DNA of 64,000 nt, from the NCBI GenBank assembly GCA_963750995.1, contig CAVVST010000005.1, positions 1,054,001 to 1,118,000 on the forward strand. Reading direction: 5' to 3'. Position numbers and translations under genes: made by a program. The stretch comes from CAVVST01 sp963750995. GTDB taxonomy: Bacteria; Acidobacteriota; Vicinamibacteria; Vicinamibacterales; UBA2999. Numbering within the stretch: position 1 is the stretch's first letter; the number at the start of each line of letters is the position of its first letter. Below, piece by piece: positions 35,829-46,718 of this stretch. Below the pieces are notes generated by a model. That model was not told where the DNA came from. It worked only from the letters and a program-made list of their open reading frames with translations, and searched no databases.

Positions 35829-37163
35829 TCAGCCGCGAATCGCCCAGAACTCCATGGCCAGCCCTGGGAAGTCGCCGGCGGTGTGCAGTCCCACGCCACC
35901 CGAGGTCTTGAGGCGGCCCCACAACTCGTGGGTCTGATCGAGCTCGAAATAGACGTAGCCGGCGTGATACGGAATCTGGCGCGGGGCCACCGGCACGGCG
36001 TGGACCGGCACCCCGGGCAGCTGCAGGTTCACGAGGTCGCGAATCGTCTCGACCGGACCGATCTTGAGTTGCGCCGGGAACCGCTTCCGCAACTCCTCGG
36101 CCGGCAGGTCCGCGCGCGCCGCCAGGATGAACACCGCGGTTCCGTACAGCGAACGATCGGCCACCATCGCCACGCTGATTCCGAACTTCCTCGGCTCGAT
36201 CGGAATCGGAATCGCCGCCTGCTCCAGCACCGCTCCGAGCGACTGACGCAGCGCTGCCATGACCGGCTCGAACGACTCGCGCAGGCGATCGTGCCGGTAG
36301 GCGGGCAACGACGGCGGCCGCTTGGACGGCGTCGTGAACGTCGCGAGCTCACCCGCCGCCTGCACGCACATCCGGTACAGATCTTCGGGGTGCATCACGC
36401 CGGCCTCGGCGCAGTGCGCGACCAGCGGTTCGAAGCGGTTGATCGCCTGCAGCATCAGGAAGTCGGCAATCTCCGCCGACGCCCCCCTGGCCGTGGCGGC
36501 CGCCCGGCCGCCCAGCGCGTCGCCGCGATGATGCAGCAGCCCGTGCAGCTCACGCAGAAACGCGTCGAGCCGCGGCGCCGCGCGCGCGTGCAGCACCGTC
36601 GGGATGAACTTGTCGTCGAGCACCACCCGATTGTCGGTCCGCCCCTCGACGATGTGCGCCAGCGGCAGGCACGCATAGGCATCGGTGACTTCACTGGCGA
36701 GCAGAAAGCGCGTCTTGAGATTGCCGACCTCGACAACCGCGGTGTCACTCGACGCGGATGTGGCATCGCGGGTCTCCAGCTCCCGCACGTCGTGACGCAC
36801 CAGCCCGTCAGGTCCTCCCGCGCGCTCAGCCTCTAGCGGCGCGGCACCGCGCAACGGAACCGCGAGATAGACGATTTGATCGCGCACCTGCGTGCCGACC
36901 GCCAACGGCGCCGGCAACGGATCGTCGTCCGGCATCCGCACCGGCGTACCGTCGGGAAACACGCCGGCGGCGCGGCGCAGCGCGAATTTGCCGATCGCCA
37001 GGAAGTCCTGCTCCAGTTCGATGTCGAGGAAGCCCCAGCCGTGCGGCGCGAGCCCCTGGCACCGGCTCTCGACGTAACGCTCGAAGTACCGATCCTGCTG
37101 CTGGAAATGCTGCGGCTGGAGGAACAGGCCTTCGGTCCAGATGACTTTGTTGTACGAGGACAT
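35829..37163 (-). CDS. tssK: T6SS baseplate/membrane linker TssK
   Basis: 444 residues, intact. The opening VIWTEGLFLQPQHFQQQDRY is the family hallmark. LLASEVTDAYACLPLAHIVEGR and YVYFELDQTHELWGRL are also typical. TssK connects the baseplate to the TssL/TssM membrane complex. The order TssJ-TssK-TssL-TssM with gaps of 9-48 bases is the common conserved block. Confidence 0.95.
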   Translation of the reverse strand: MSSYNKVIWTEGLFLQPQHFQQQDRYFERYVESRCQGLAPHGWGFLDIELEQDFLAIGKFALRRAAGVFPDGTPVRMPDDDPLPAPLAVGTQVRDQIVYLAVPLRGAAPLEAERAGGPDGLVRHDVRELETRDATSASSDTAVVEVGNLKTRFLLASEVTDAYACLPLAHIVEGRTDNRVVLDDKFIPTVLHARAAPRLDAFLRELHGLLHHRGDALGGRAAATARGASAEIADFLMLQAINRFEPLVAHCAEAGVMHPEDLYRMCVQAAGELATFTTPSKRPPSLPAYRHDRLRESFEPVMAALRQSLGAVLEQAAIPIPIEPRKFGISVAMVADRSLYGTAVFILAARADLPAEELRKRFPAQLKIGPVETIRDLVNLQLPGVPVHAVPVAPRQIPYHAGYVYFELDQTHELWGRLKTSGGVGLHTAGDFPGLAMEFWAIRG

Positions 37164-37172
37164 GTTGAGGTT

Positions 37173-37703
37173 CTAGGGCGCCACGGTCACGACGACCCGC
37201 GTTCGTTCGACGGCGACGGTCATCGCCTTCTGCGGCACTGCCGCCACCGCCGCGCGCCACTGCGCGTTGCGGATGTCACGAAACGCGGCGATCGCCCCGA
37301 CGAATCGCGTATCGCCCGACACCGTGACGTCGATGACGCGCTGTTCCGACGGCGCCAGCACGTACTCGTCGCGACTGATCAGTTCCTGGCCGAGCACCTT
37401 CTGCTCGTCGTCGTACAGCGCGAAGAAGTCGGCGCTGGTGAACGCGGCGTCGGTCCTGAGCTGATACACGCGAACGACCACCGGAGACGGGCGTCCGGTG
37501 CCGTCGGGATTCGCGTCGGCACTGGCGGCGATAGTCATCGGCGCCTTGACGCGGGCGTCGGCTGCGGCGGCGATGGTCAGCGCCGGGGGCGCCGGCTCCG
37601 GCGCCTTCTTGGCGCATGCCACAGCGAGGCAGGCGGCGACGCCGGCAACAACCATGGCGAAGCGATGTCGGCGTAAGCTCATCACCAATTCCTTGTTGCG
37701 CAT
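37173..37703 (-). CDS. tssJ: T6SS outer-membrane lipoprotein TssJ
   Basis: 176 residues with a lipoprotein signal peptide and lipobox A-V-A-C near residue 30, then a Pro/Ala/Lys stretch (KKAPEPAPP). The transthyretin-like body has SPVVVRVYQLRTDAAFTSADFFALYD, the L1-type loop signature of TssJ, and ends VERTRVVVTV. A second possible start is MSLRRHR, seven codons in. TssJ anchors TssM in the outer membrane. It lies 5 bases after the TagH stop. Confidence 0.92.
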   Translation of the reverse strand: MRNKELVMSLRRHRFAMVVAGVAACLAVACAKKAPEPAPPALTIAAAADARVKAPMTIAASADANPDGTGRPSPVVVRVYQLRTDAAFTSADFFALYDDEQKVLGQELISRDEYVLAPSEQRVIDVTVSGDTRFVGAIAAFRDIRNAQWRAAVAAVPQKAMTVAVERTRVVVTVAP

Positions 37704-37708
37704 GACGG

Positions 37709-39190
37709 TCAGCGCCGGCGCGCGTTCCCCTCGCTCTTCAGGCTCTCGCCCTTCAACCGCGCCAGCTGTTCTTCGTAGGTCTTGCTGAACACCCGGCCAA
37801 AGAGATCGCGGAAGTTCCTCTCAGGATCCTTGGCGATGTCCTCAAACCTCGTACCCGGTCCAGCTCCCAATACCGCATCTTGGCTGGCATCGGGACGAAT
37901 CCGCCGGTTTTGAGCTGCCGATCGAAGATCTCCTGCAGCCGGTCGGGTTCGAACTGCGCCACCATCGCTTCGAAGGCTGCGCGCATGCCGGCGAGCATGG
38001 CCATCTGGTGGTGCCTGAGATCGTCGAACGCATCCTCGAAGGCATCGACCGGTCCGAGATAGGCGGCGTTCCGCTTCACCAGCAGGTTGTGGAGCGCATC
38101 CTCGACGTTGGCCGAGAACTTCAACGGATTGTTGTCAGTGTGCCGGAACGTGGTGACGCCGATGCGGAATTCGTCCTTGAGACGCTGGCGCGCCTGGAGG
38201 ACATCCATCACGCCTTCGACCACCACCCGAAAAATCTGACCAAAGGCGCGGCTCAACTCCGGCGTGATGGCCACGCCCTCGAGACCGGCGCCGGCGAGGA
38301 CGTCGGCCAGGCTCCCGTCGTGACGGCGAGCACCCTCGGCGGCCGCGACAACCGGTGATGGCGCACGCCCCCGGGCGGCCGCCCCGGCGTCACTCGCCTT
38401 CGGAAGGATCACTTCGGGTCGAGGCGCTGACGGTGGCGCCGGCGGATGCGGGGGCTGCCGCACGCGCGCCGGCGGCGCGACGGAACGAACGGCCGATCGG
38501 TCGTCTGCGGCCAGCGGGTCGTAGTCGTCCGGGATCAGACCCGCCTGTGGTTGTGCCGGAGGCTGCGCGGGAATCACCGGCGCACGGTAATGCTCGTTGA
38601 TGACGGAGCCGCCCGCCAGAATCGGCCGCCCGTGGGGTGTCGTAAGCGGGCGCGCGACTGGATCCGCCCAGCAGGCTGAGGGGATCGACCTCTTCGGCCG
38701 GAAGCAGATCGAACCCGACGGCCGCGTCGGAAGAACCTCCGCTCGACGGCCGCGGTCGCGGATAGTCGCCAGACGGAGTGTCAGCGGCGAACGGATCGAT
38801 CGGCGAAGGCACCGGCCGTTGCGGAGGCGTATCCAACGGGCGGCTCAATGCTGGCATTTCGCGCGCCGTCTCCTCCTCGGCAATCGACACGTGGATCTCG
38901 TACGGATCGATCAGGATCCAGTCGCCGGTCTGGAGCACGTACGGGCGGCCGGGTTCGAGGTGATTGTCAGGCGAGTTGATGCAGACCCCGTTCTTACTCT
39001 CGTCGATCAGGTAGTAGGTATCGTCCTGGTCCTGAATCCTGGCGTGTCGCGACGACACGTAGCCATCGGGCAGGACCCAGTCGTTCGTGACGACGCGTCC
39101 GATCGTCCCGCCGCGGGCATTGAAGACCTTGCGGCTGGTTCCTCCGAGCTTGGCTGCCTCGGGGCCGCTGATTTCCAACATCAGAACCAT
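37709..39190 (-). CDS. tagH: FHA-domain protein TagH (frameshifts near 38665 and 37850)
   Basis: From ATG 39190 (MVLMLEISGPEAAKLGGTSR). Residues 20-100 are an FHA phosphothreonine-binding domain: G-G-T-I-G-R-V, YVSSRHARI, YYLIDESKNGVCINSPDN. A Pro-rich linker follows, in which frame is lost near 38665. It resumes as GSVINEHYRAPVIPAQP. The C-terminal region is the TagH/ImpI type (GQIFRVVVEGVMDVLQARQR, DALHNLLVK, F-D-D-L-R-H-H-Q-M-A-M). A second shift near 37850 precedes the end FSKTYEEQLARLK. The probable partner ligands are phosphothreonines in TssL and the kinase. Confidence 0.85.
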
Positions 39191-39212
39191 GGGTGGCGCA
39201 GATTCGTCAGGG

Positions 39213-40844
39213 TTACGGATTCGCAACGGCGGCCCCGGCGGCAAACGATCGCTGGGCGGCGCCTTGATTGAAAAAGTCGATGAAGCGGGGGCCGAACGCG
39301 TTCGCGGCCGGAACAAACGCGGGACTGAGCTGCTTGCACTGCTCTATCTCCGACAGCGCCCGCGACCGCAGCGACTGGTCCTTTTCATCGGATCGCACAT
39401 ACAGCGCGTAGAGCGCAGCGGCGCGAAACAGGTGCACGTGCACCTGCAGAGGCACCTCGGTCGGCGTGTTCGCCGGATCGAGCGCCGCCAGCGCGGCCTG
39501 GTCCATCGCCGTCGAAGAACGCCCGCGCCCCTGCCTCGAGCGAGGCATGAACGCCTCGGTCCCTGAGGGTCAGGGGGCCGAACGACGTGATGAGCGCATC
39601 GAGGCGGCCGCGTCCTTCCGACGTGAGGCGGGCCACTTCCTGAATCCCCGCCACGTCTTCCCCGCGCCGTGCGCGGTCAAACCGGCGCCTCAGCGCGTCG
39701 AACTGCTTCTGTGCGGCGTCCCGCTCGCTCGCCGTCTCCGGCCGCACCAGGTCAGGCTTCTCGGCGGTCAGCCGGTCGAGCGTGGCAAAGGAGGCGTCAA
39801 CGAACGAAAATGCTTCCGTAGCCAGGCCGACAGCCTCGGCCAGGTGCTGTTCGAGCGCCTGACGTGCGCCGGTTTTGATTTGATCGATCACCTGATTGAA
39901 AAGGCCCGACGCCTCCTGCGCGTACTTCAACGCCTCGCCCGCCGACGCCGCGTTGAGGGCGTCTACGCCCCCCTGAAGAATTTCCCTGGATCGAGTCAGC
40001 ATCGCGCGACCATTCGTGCGCGTGGCCGCCAGCGCCGGCGAGAGGTTCCCTCCGATGTTGTCGATCGAACGATCAGTGGCCTCAGAGGCGGCGATCAGGT
40101 CCTGGATCGCTTTCGCCTGGTTCTGCAGTGTGATGCGACTATCGATCGCGGTTTTCAACGTGGTGTCGAGCGATCGCAACAGTCCAGCCGCGCGATCGGC
40201 GGCCGCAGTCGCCTCGGCGAAATCAGCGGCTGACCGCGCCCGCGTGGCCGACGCCAACCGCGTGTTCGACGCCACAAGTTCGGCGCGAGCACGTTCGAAT
40301 TGTTCGTTGAACTGAGAGGTCCAGAGCCGAGGCTGCGCCTGTCCCTGGTCGCGAATCTGCTGGGCGAGCGCCGTAACCTCGGTGATCCGCTGTCTCGTCG
40401 ACGTCAGCAGCGGGGTGAACTCACGAGGCAGAAGCACGCCTTTCGAGGAGCAGACCTTGTAACCCTCCTGGATTGCCTTGGCGAAATCGCCGTTGCTGTT
40501 GACGACACGCTGCTGCTCGGATACTGACCAGGCCTCGACCGCGCCCGCGCAGTCATTCAGGTTGAACAACGCCTCACCGAGGAAGTAGTGGGGCAGGTAC
40601 TCGGTCTGCGACAGCCCGTCCCAGGAGTCTTCCCAATCCTCCGGCGACTTTTCTGGTCGATTCCTGCGAGTCACTTTGAATGGCATTCCGCATCTGGGTC
40701 GCGGCCTCCTGCCATTTCTTGTCGCTCCGCGCGTCGAGCCCGCGCCGGAAGGCCTCGTCTTTGTCCTGAGCGGACGCGGGCAGACGCGATGGCAAGGCAC
40801 ATGACGAGCATTGTTACCGTACGGAAAGAGGCGGCGCGCATCAT
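39213..40844 (-). CDS. Exported coiled-coil protein of the T6SS kinase operon (about three frameshifts)
   Basis: ATG at 40844 overlaps the inferred kinase end. A signal-peptide-like start (MRAASFRTVTMLVMCLA) is followed by SAQDKDEAFRRGLDARSDKK after a shift near 40800. A TPR-like part then reads EYLPHYFLGEALFNLNDCAGAVEAW, with a shift near 40665. Residues about 130-400 are a long helical coiled-coil stretch of Ala/Arg/Asp heptads. A last shift near 39530 leads into ALYVRSDEKDQSLRSRALSE and a stop at 39213. About 535 residues restored. The family is not recognised. Its place between kinase and tagH suggests a periplasmic partner or sensor input for the kinase. The frame is also open upstream, falsely fusing it to the kinase. 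Confidence 0.6.
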
Positions 40845-42891
40845 TGACTGACCCCTGGGGCGGGTGTGGAGCTTCCGGCGAACCGGCGTGACCGGCTCGG
40901 GAGCGAGCGGAGGTTCTGACAGGCGCAGCGAGATACGGCTCGAAATATTCTTCGGGCGTTACGGCGCGGAATCGAACCAGCGGAACCGCGACCGGTGTCT
41001 CAGCGTCAACATGGACGCTCACGCGCTGTTCCTGCGAATCTGGAGGCGGTCCAACGAGGACGACCTCGTAGTCTCCGGCGGGAAGAGCGAGTGCGAGCGG
41101 AGTTGACGCGGGCGAGGGAAGCTGCTGAGGCTCGCCGTCTTCTGAAACGACCGCGCTGACCGTTGCCCAGGGTACGGCGTCGAGGATCAGGGTGCCGGTT
41201 GGAGCAGGACCACCGGCCATGGTCAGCATGCCCACCGCTAACACCGCGATTGCCAAGGCCGCTCCTCCGCCCCATATCAGTGCCTTGCGTCTGTCCAGCC
41301 GCCGGAAGTCGAGTGTCGGCAGTGCGGGCAGCGCCGGCAGTGCGGGCGACGCCGGCAGCGCGGGCATTGCCGCAGCGATTCTCGCGGACATTGACCGCAG
41401 CCTTGCCCGGAGGTCGGGAGCCGCAGGTTTCGGCGCCTTCGCGACTGGCGCAGGCGCGGGCCGCCGCGCGGCAGGCGCCGGCACGGGAGGCGCCGGCGGA
41501 GGGGTGCGGCGCGACGGGGCGATGATCGTCGCCTCGGCAGGCGGCATCCGCGGCGCTTCGCTCCGCCGCATGACCGGCGGCGCACTCGGCCTCATCACCG
41601 TCGCCTCGCTCGGGGGCGGAGTCCTCGCAATGGGCTTCAGAACCGTGCGGTCTGCCGCGCCCGGATCCGGCGCCCTTGGCTGCAGCGCCTGGAATGGCGC
41701 GCCTGACGTCTCGCGCTCAGCCTCGGCGCCCTCCATCATCGCGTTCTCGATCCGGTGCGCGAGATCCAGGGCGCGGACGTCTGTTTCATCGTAGGCCAGG
41801 GCCTGCTGGCACGCTTCGAGCGCAGCGGTCAACTCGTTCTGCTCGAAGAGCGCGCGAGCCGCTTCGAGCGCCGTCTCCAGGTAAGCGACTCGCAAGCGCG
41901 CCACAGCCTCGCGATCCGTGGATATCCGCTCGGGCGGCGGCGTCAGCGAGGCCACGCCGAGCCCAGCGCTCGACGGGACCCTCGCCGATCCGGTCCCCCG
42001 GCCCGGCCGCGCCGGCGGCACATCGCGGCGCGGCGCGTCCGCCGGCCGGATTGACGTGACGTCGAGTTCGAACTGCCGGCGGATGCGGGCAATGGCAGCG
42101 CGCATCGTCTCCGCATCCTCGAACCGGTCTGCCACGTCCTTCTTCAGTGCCCGCTCGATCAGCGTCGCGACACCCGGATCGGCGTCAGGAACCAGGTGCG
42201 ACAACGGAACCGGATCCTCGGTGAGAATGCGATGGGTGATCGCGGGAATCGTTTCGCCAGGGAAGGCATCCGTATAGGCGAGCAGCTCGTAGAACACGAC
42301 GCCGATGGAAAACAGGTCGGCGCGATGGTCAGCGGGCTTGCCCTCGATCTGCTCGGGCGCCATGTATCCCGGCGTCCCAATCATCGCCGTCGTGTTCGAC
42401 GCCGCACCCATCACCCGCGCAATGCCGAAATCAAGAATCTTGAGCCGCCCGGAGCGGTCGATCATCAGGTTGGCGGGTTTGATGTCGCGATGGATCACGG
42501 ACTTCTCGTGCGCGTAGCCCGCCCCGGCGCATAACTCCTCGATCCACCGCAGTTTGTCGGCAGTCGCCACCTCTGCCTTCCGGCGGATGACGGCCGCCAG
42601 AGTCTCCCCGGGCACGTACTCCATAACGATGTACGGTTGCGAATCGAACTCGCCGTAGTCGAACACCGTGACGATGTTCGGGTGACTCAGCGCGGCGGCG
42701 GAGCGAGCCTCCCGTGAAAATCGCTCCCGGGCGTCGGGAAAATCCAGTTCACCCGCAAAAACCTTGATCGCCACCATACGGCCGAGCACGGGATCGTGCG
42801 CCACATACACCGTCCCCATGCCGCCGCGTCCAAGGCGACGCTGAATTTCGTACCGACCGAGCTGGGAGCCTGGCTCAAGCATGAAACCCAT
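40841..42891 (-). CDS. PpkA-like Ser/Thr protein kinase with PEGA-like exported domain
   Basis: Residues 13-275 are a Hanks-type kinase: G-loop GRGGMGTVY (21-29), lysine in VAIKVF (near 43), HRDIKPANLM (134), DFGIAR (154), APEQ. A Pro/Ala-rich linker has Thr motifs RTVLKP, ATVMRP and ATIIAP (about 416-458). One membrane segment lies near 537-557, followed by a PEGA-like beta domain (GTLILDAVPWATVSAV, PAGDYEVVLVG). The ORF then runs on, but the next gene starts in another frame. A likely single shift near the end gives PAPGVSQ and a stop at 40841 overlapping the ATG. It phosphorylates T6SS regulators in related systems. It is the first gene of the operon. Confidence 0.85.
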
Positions 42892-42931
42892 CCTGGGAGC
42901 CTGTTCGGTTATGCGATTTTGCGAGGCGGAT

Positions 42932-42937
42932 ACTATA
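42932..42937 (-). promoter_or_regulatory. Candidate -10 element upstream of the T6SS operon
   Basis: The 148-base gap between the kinase and the HemD-like gene contains TATAGT on the minus strand, 41 bases before the kinase start, in an AT-richer patch. No convincing -35 is present at 16-18 bases, so an activator or another sigma factor may be used. Otherwise the gap is featureless. Confidence 0.25.
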
Positions 42938-43039
42938 CAGCCGGGACGGCGCCTGCGCTACCACGTTCAAGCGTAACGTCGCACCACGGAGCGACTTAAC
43001 GGCGGTGCGTCACGGTTGAGCCGGCTGACGGGAACCCGA

Positions 43040-43888
43040 CTATGGACGTCTGGATCGGAGCAGGTCTGGGGCGCGTTCGGCCGCCTCACGGACGAGGAAC
43101 CCCATCTTCGGATGTGACGCTTCAAGGTCGATCGCCAGCTGCTGCTGCCGGAGCTCCTCGCTCGTCGTCGGGCCGATGGAGGCGACGACCATGCGGCGCA
43201 GCGCGGCGCGGACGCCGTCTTCCTGCTGCATCATCCCGGCGACCTGGAGCAGGTGGACGATCTGCATGCCGGTCGTGAAAATCGCGACGTCAACCTCACC
43301 GCGCGCCACCGCCGACACCGCGGCCTGCAGCGGCGCCTGATCTTCCGGCAGCGCCCAGCGGTAGACCGGGACGCTGGTCACACGCGCGCCGCGCGACTCC
43401 AGGCCCGCGAGGAATTCGGGGTTCGAAACGCCGTATTCCTGCACGGCCACGCCGAGATTCTTCACGGACCCGGCTGTGATCGACCGCCGTCAGCAGTTCG
43501 CGCCACGTATTCGGCTCGGGCACCATCACCCACGGTGCTATCCCGAGCTCGCGCATCACCGCCAGCGGCTTCGGGCCTCGCGGGACTGACCTTCGTCTTC
43601 GCCAGCGCGGCGACGAAAGCGTCACGCTTGCCCGCGCCCTGCACCACGTCCAGCAACGCGCGGGTGCCGACGCCGGTCAGCAGGATGACCAGGTCGAAGT
43701 CGCCGCGAATGAGCGCGTCGGCGAAGGCAATGCGCCTGTGGATTCGATTCGAGCGGGACTTCGCGGAGAGCCGGCGCGACGATCGGCTTCCCGCCGTAAT
43801 TGGTGACGAGCGTCGCCATCTCGACGCTGCGACGGCTCTCGAGGACCAACACCGACAGGCCTTGGAAGGATGGACTAGACAAGGGCAA
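43040..43888 (-). CDS. hemD: Uroporphyrinogen-III synthase-like protein HemD (about three frameshifts)
   Basis: Restored protein of about 280 residues. Recognisable parts: LSVLVLESRRSVEMATLVTN with GGKPIVAPALREVPLE at the start, FDLVILLTGVGTRALLDV, NTWRELLTAVD, then LGVAVQEYGVSNPEFLAGLE, DVAIFTTGMQIVHLLQV and VVASIGPTTSEELR...HPKMGFLV. These are the two alternating halves of the HemD fold. Shifts lie near 43745, 43590 and 43465. The start is probably TTG at 43888. The enzyme closes and inverts ring D in tetrapyrrole synthesis. It lies apart from the T6SS operon but on the same strand. No other heme gene is adjacent. Confidence 0.75.
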
Positions 43889-43889
43889 T

Positions 43890-43967
43890 CACCACGACGG
43901 CACGACGAACACGACGCGAAACCCACTGATCGGTAGACGTCGTGACCGTCGTGTCGTCGTGGTTTAC
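43890..43967. repeat. Inverted CCACGACGG/CGTCGTGG intergenic repeat
   Basis: CACCACGACGGCACGACGA at the left and CGTCGTGTCGTCGTGG at the right form imperfect inverted arms around AAACCCACTGATCGG. A close relative lies at 47777-47848. The element fills the space between the molybdenum hydroxylase stop and the HemD start and may form a hairpin terminator. Confidence 0.55.
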
Positions 43968-43972
43968 ATTCT

Positions 43973-46200
43973 CAAGCCCAGCGGAAACCGCTCTTCGCCA
44001 GCGGCAAGCTGCGGATCCGCCGGCCGATGACGGTGGCGATCGCGTTGCTGAGCGCGCCGACCGTCGGCGGCAGCGCCGGTTCGCCCAGCCCGGTCGGCGG
44101 GTTGTCGGTCTTCAGGAAGTGCACTTCAATCTCGCGGCGCCTGCGCCATGCGCGTCGGCTGGTATTCGTTGAAGTTGCCCTGCACCGCCCGGCCGGCCGT
44201 GTAGGTGATCTCCCAGTTCATCAGGTGGCTCATGCCCTCGATCGACGGCGCCCTGCGCCTGGTTGACCGCGGAGCTGGGATTCACGATCTGGCTGCCGAT
44301 GTCGCCGGCCACCCAGACCTTGTTCACCTCGATGCGGTTATTGCTGTCAACCGACACTTCGGCGACGTTCGCGAAGTAGCCGCGATGGCTGTACTGGAAC
44401 GCTACGCCCATGGGCGGTGCGCGCCGGCAGCCGCCGCGTGCCCCAGCCTGACTTCTCGCGAATCAGTTCGAGCACGCCGCGCATCCGCGCCGCGTCGAAG
44501 CCGTCGGCGCCCTCAGCTGGCGGCGGCATCGCCGGTCCCGACAGCAGATCGAGGCGGAACTGCAGCGGATCCTTGCCGGCGGCCAGCGCCAGCTCGTCGA
44601 GGAACGACTGGAACGCCCACGAGAACGCATTGCTGCGCGGGGCACGCAGCGCGCCGGTCGGCACGCCGAGCGGCATCAGCGTCGCCTGGAAGTCGAAGTT
44701 CGGCACGAATCGCGCCGGGAACTCGACGCCGTTGATGTTGGCCGAGTTCGAGAATCCCTGGACGACCGCTTCTCGTTGTCGCCGTAGCTGATGAAGTGGT
44801 TGCGCCACGCGACGAGCTTGCCCGAGGCGTCGACACCGGCCTTCAGGAAGTGGAAGCCGCCCGGGCGGTAGTGGTCGTGGCGCATGTCGTCTTCACGCGT
44901 CCACAGCACCTTGACCGGCACGCCGATCTGCTTTGCGATCGCCGCCGCCTCGCCCATGTAGTCGTTGGTCAGCCGGCGGCCGAACCCGCCGCCCGCGCGC
45001 TGGATGATGGATGGTGATGTTCTCCATCGGGATCTCGAGCGCGGTCGACACGAGCTGCCGTCCCTGCTGCGGCGTCTGCGTCGGCGCCCAGATCTCCATC
45101 TTGCCGTCGCGGTAGTGCGCCGTGCAGTTCTGCGGCTCGAGCGGCGCGTGCGAGATGAACGGATACGAGTACGCGGCCTCGACGACCTTGGCGGCGCTCG
45201 GCAAGCGCCTGGTCGACGTTGCCGTCGACGCGCAGCGGGAACGCCGGCTTCTGCGTCGCGAGCTCCTGCGCGCGGCGGGCAAAGCCTTCGCTGCTCTGCT
45301 GCGCGGTCGCGCCCTCGTTCCACGTGACCTGCAGCCGGCTTCCGCGCCGTACTGCGCCTGCCACCAGCTGTCGGCGACAATCGCGACACCCGGCATCAGC
45401 CCGCGCGTATCGGTCGTCCCTTCGACGACGAACGCATGGCGGACGCCCGGCAGCGCCTTGATCTCGTCGAGGTTGGCGCTGCACCACCGTGCCGCCGTAC
45501 ACCGGGCACTTCTCGTAAACCGCGAAGAGCATGCCCGGGAGCGTGAAGTCGATGCCGAACGTCGGCTTGCCGGTGACGATCGCGCGGTTGTCGACGCCGC
45601 GGCTTCGGCTGACCGATAATCGTGAACTGCGCGGCCGGCTTGAGCGGCACGCTCGCCATGTCGGGCGGCGTCAGCGTCGCCGCAGTCGCCGCCAGCTGGC
45701 CGTAGGTCATCGAGCGGCTGCTCGGACGGTGATGCACCGCCGTCTTCGCGGCATAGCATTCGGCGACCGGGACGTTCCACGTCTGGGCGCCCGCGGCGAC
45801 GAGCATCTGCCGCACGGCGGCGCCGACGCGGCGCAGCGGGTCGTAGTTGTTCGGGCGTGGCGGTGCTGCCGCCGGCATTCTGCTGGCCGTACTTCGACTG
45901 GTCGAGGTCGGCCTGCTCGATGCGCACGTCGTCCCACGGCACCTCGAGCTCCTCGGCAATCAGCATCGGCAGCGATGTCTTGATCCCCTGCCCGATCTCG
46001 GGGTTCTTCGACATGATCGTGACGACGTTGTCGGCGCTGATCTTGACGAAGGCGTTGGGCACGAAGTTGACCGCCGGAGCCTGCGGCGCCTGGGCGAACA
46101 CGCCGGTCAGCGGATCGAGATAGGTGGCGACCATCATGCCGCCGCCGGCCAGCGCGGTGACCTTCAGGAACGCGCGACGATTGAGTTGCATCGTAGTCAT
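43973..46200 (-). CDS. Molybdenum hydroxylase large subunit, IorB type (about nine frameshifts)
   Basis: The start at 46200 reads MTTMQLNRRAFLKVTALAGG, with a Tat-like RRAFLK signal, so the enzyme is probably exported. Recognisable pieces, in order and across shifts near 45865, 45605, 45485, 45185, 45010, 44775, 44425, 44255 and 44145, are: VVTIMSKNPEIGQGIKTSLP, LIAEELEVPWDDVRIEQAD, YDPLRRVGAAVRQMLVAAGA, KPTFGIDFTLPGML-type, PLEPQNCTAHYRDG, RRLTNDYMGEAAAIAKQIGV, RNEVNKVWVAGDIG-type and GLGEPALPPTVGALSNAI. This is the molybdopterin-binding subunit of the isoquinoline-1-oxidoreductase family. It is downstream of its 2Fe-2S subunit. The substrate cannot be read from sequence. Confidence 0.8.
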
Positions 46201-46202
46201 GG

Positions 46203-46694
46203 CTATCGCTCCGCGCGCGCCGTCTGCGGCACGTTGCGCGGCGGCATCGCCGCGGCCTTGTGAATCGCCTCGCGGATGCGGAGATAGGTTCCGCAGCGGC
46301 AGACATTGCCGTTCATCGCCCGATCGATGTCCTCGTTGCTCGGCTTCGGCGTCGTCGCCAGCAGCGCCGCGGCCGACATGATCTGGCCCGCCTGGCAGTA
46401 GCCGCACTGCGGGACGTCGATCTCGCGCCACGCGATCTGCAGCGGATGGGTCCCGTCCGCCGACAGCCCTTCCAGCGTCGTGATCGGCGCGTTCGCCGCC
46501 GCCGACACCGGCGTCTGGCAGGCGCGCACCGCGCGGCCGCGCACGTGCACCGTGCAGGCGCCGCACTGTCCGATGCCGCAGCCGAACTTGGTGCCCTTCA
46601 GGTTCAGGACGTCGCGAATCACCCACAGCAGGGGCATATCCGCCGGCACGTCCACCGTGGTCGAGCGTCCGTTCACATTCAAGGTGTAAGGCAT
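46203..46694 (-). CDS. 2Fe-2S subunit of molybdenum hydroxylase, IorA type
   Basis: 163 residues from ATG 46694 (MPYTLNVNGRSTTVDVPAD). It has both cluster motifs: GCGIGQCGACTVHV with ACQTP for the plant-type cluster, and CGYCQAGQIM...NVCRCGTY for the helical one. It transfers electrons from the molybdopterin site of the large subunit, whose start lies 2 bases after this stop. There is no signal peptide, so it would be exported together with the Tat-bearing large subunit. The frame is intact. Confidence 0.93.
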   Translation of the reverse strand: MPYTLNVNGRSTTVDVPADMPLLWVIRDVLNLKGTKFGCGIGQCGACTVHVRGRAVRACQTPVSAAANAPITTLEGLSADGTHPLQIAWREIDVPQCGYCQAGQIMSAAALLATTPKPSNEDIDRAMNGNVCRCGTYLRIREAIHKAAAMPPRNVPQTARAER

Positions 46695-46718
46695 AGGTGT
46701 CTTGGCCTCAGTGGAGGA

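Noticed and set aside
39385..42891. A 1168-residue fused kinase/coiled-coil protein
   Set aside because: A signal-peptide start in another frame and an ATGA-type overlap at 40841-40844 indicate two genes joined by frameshifts.
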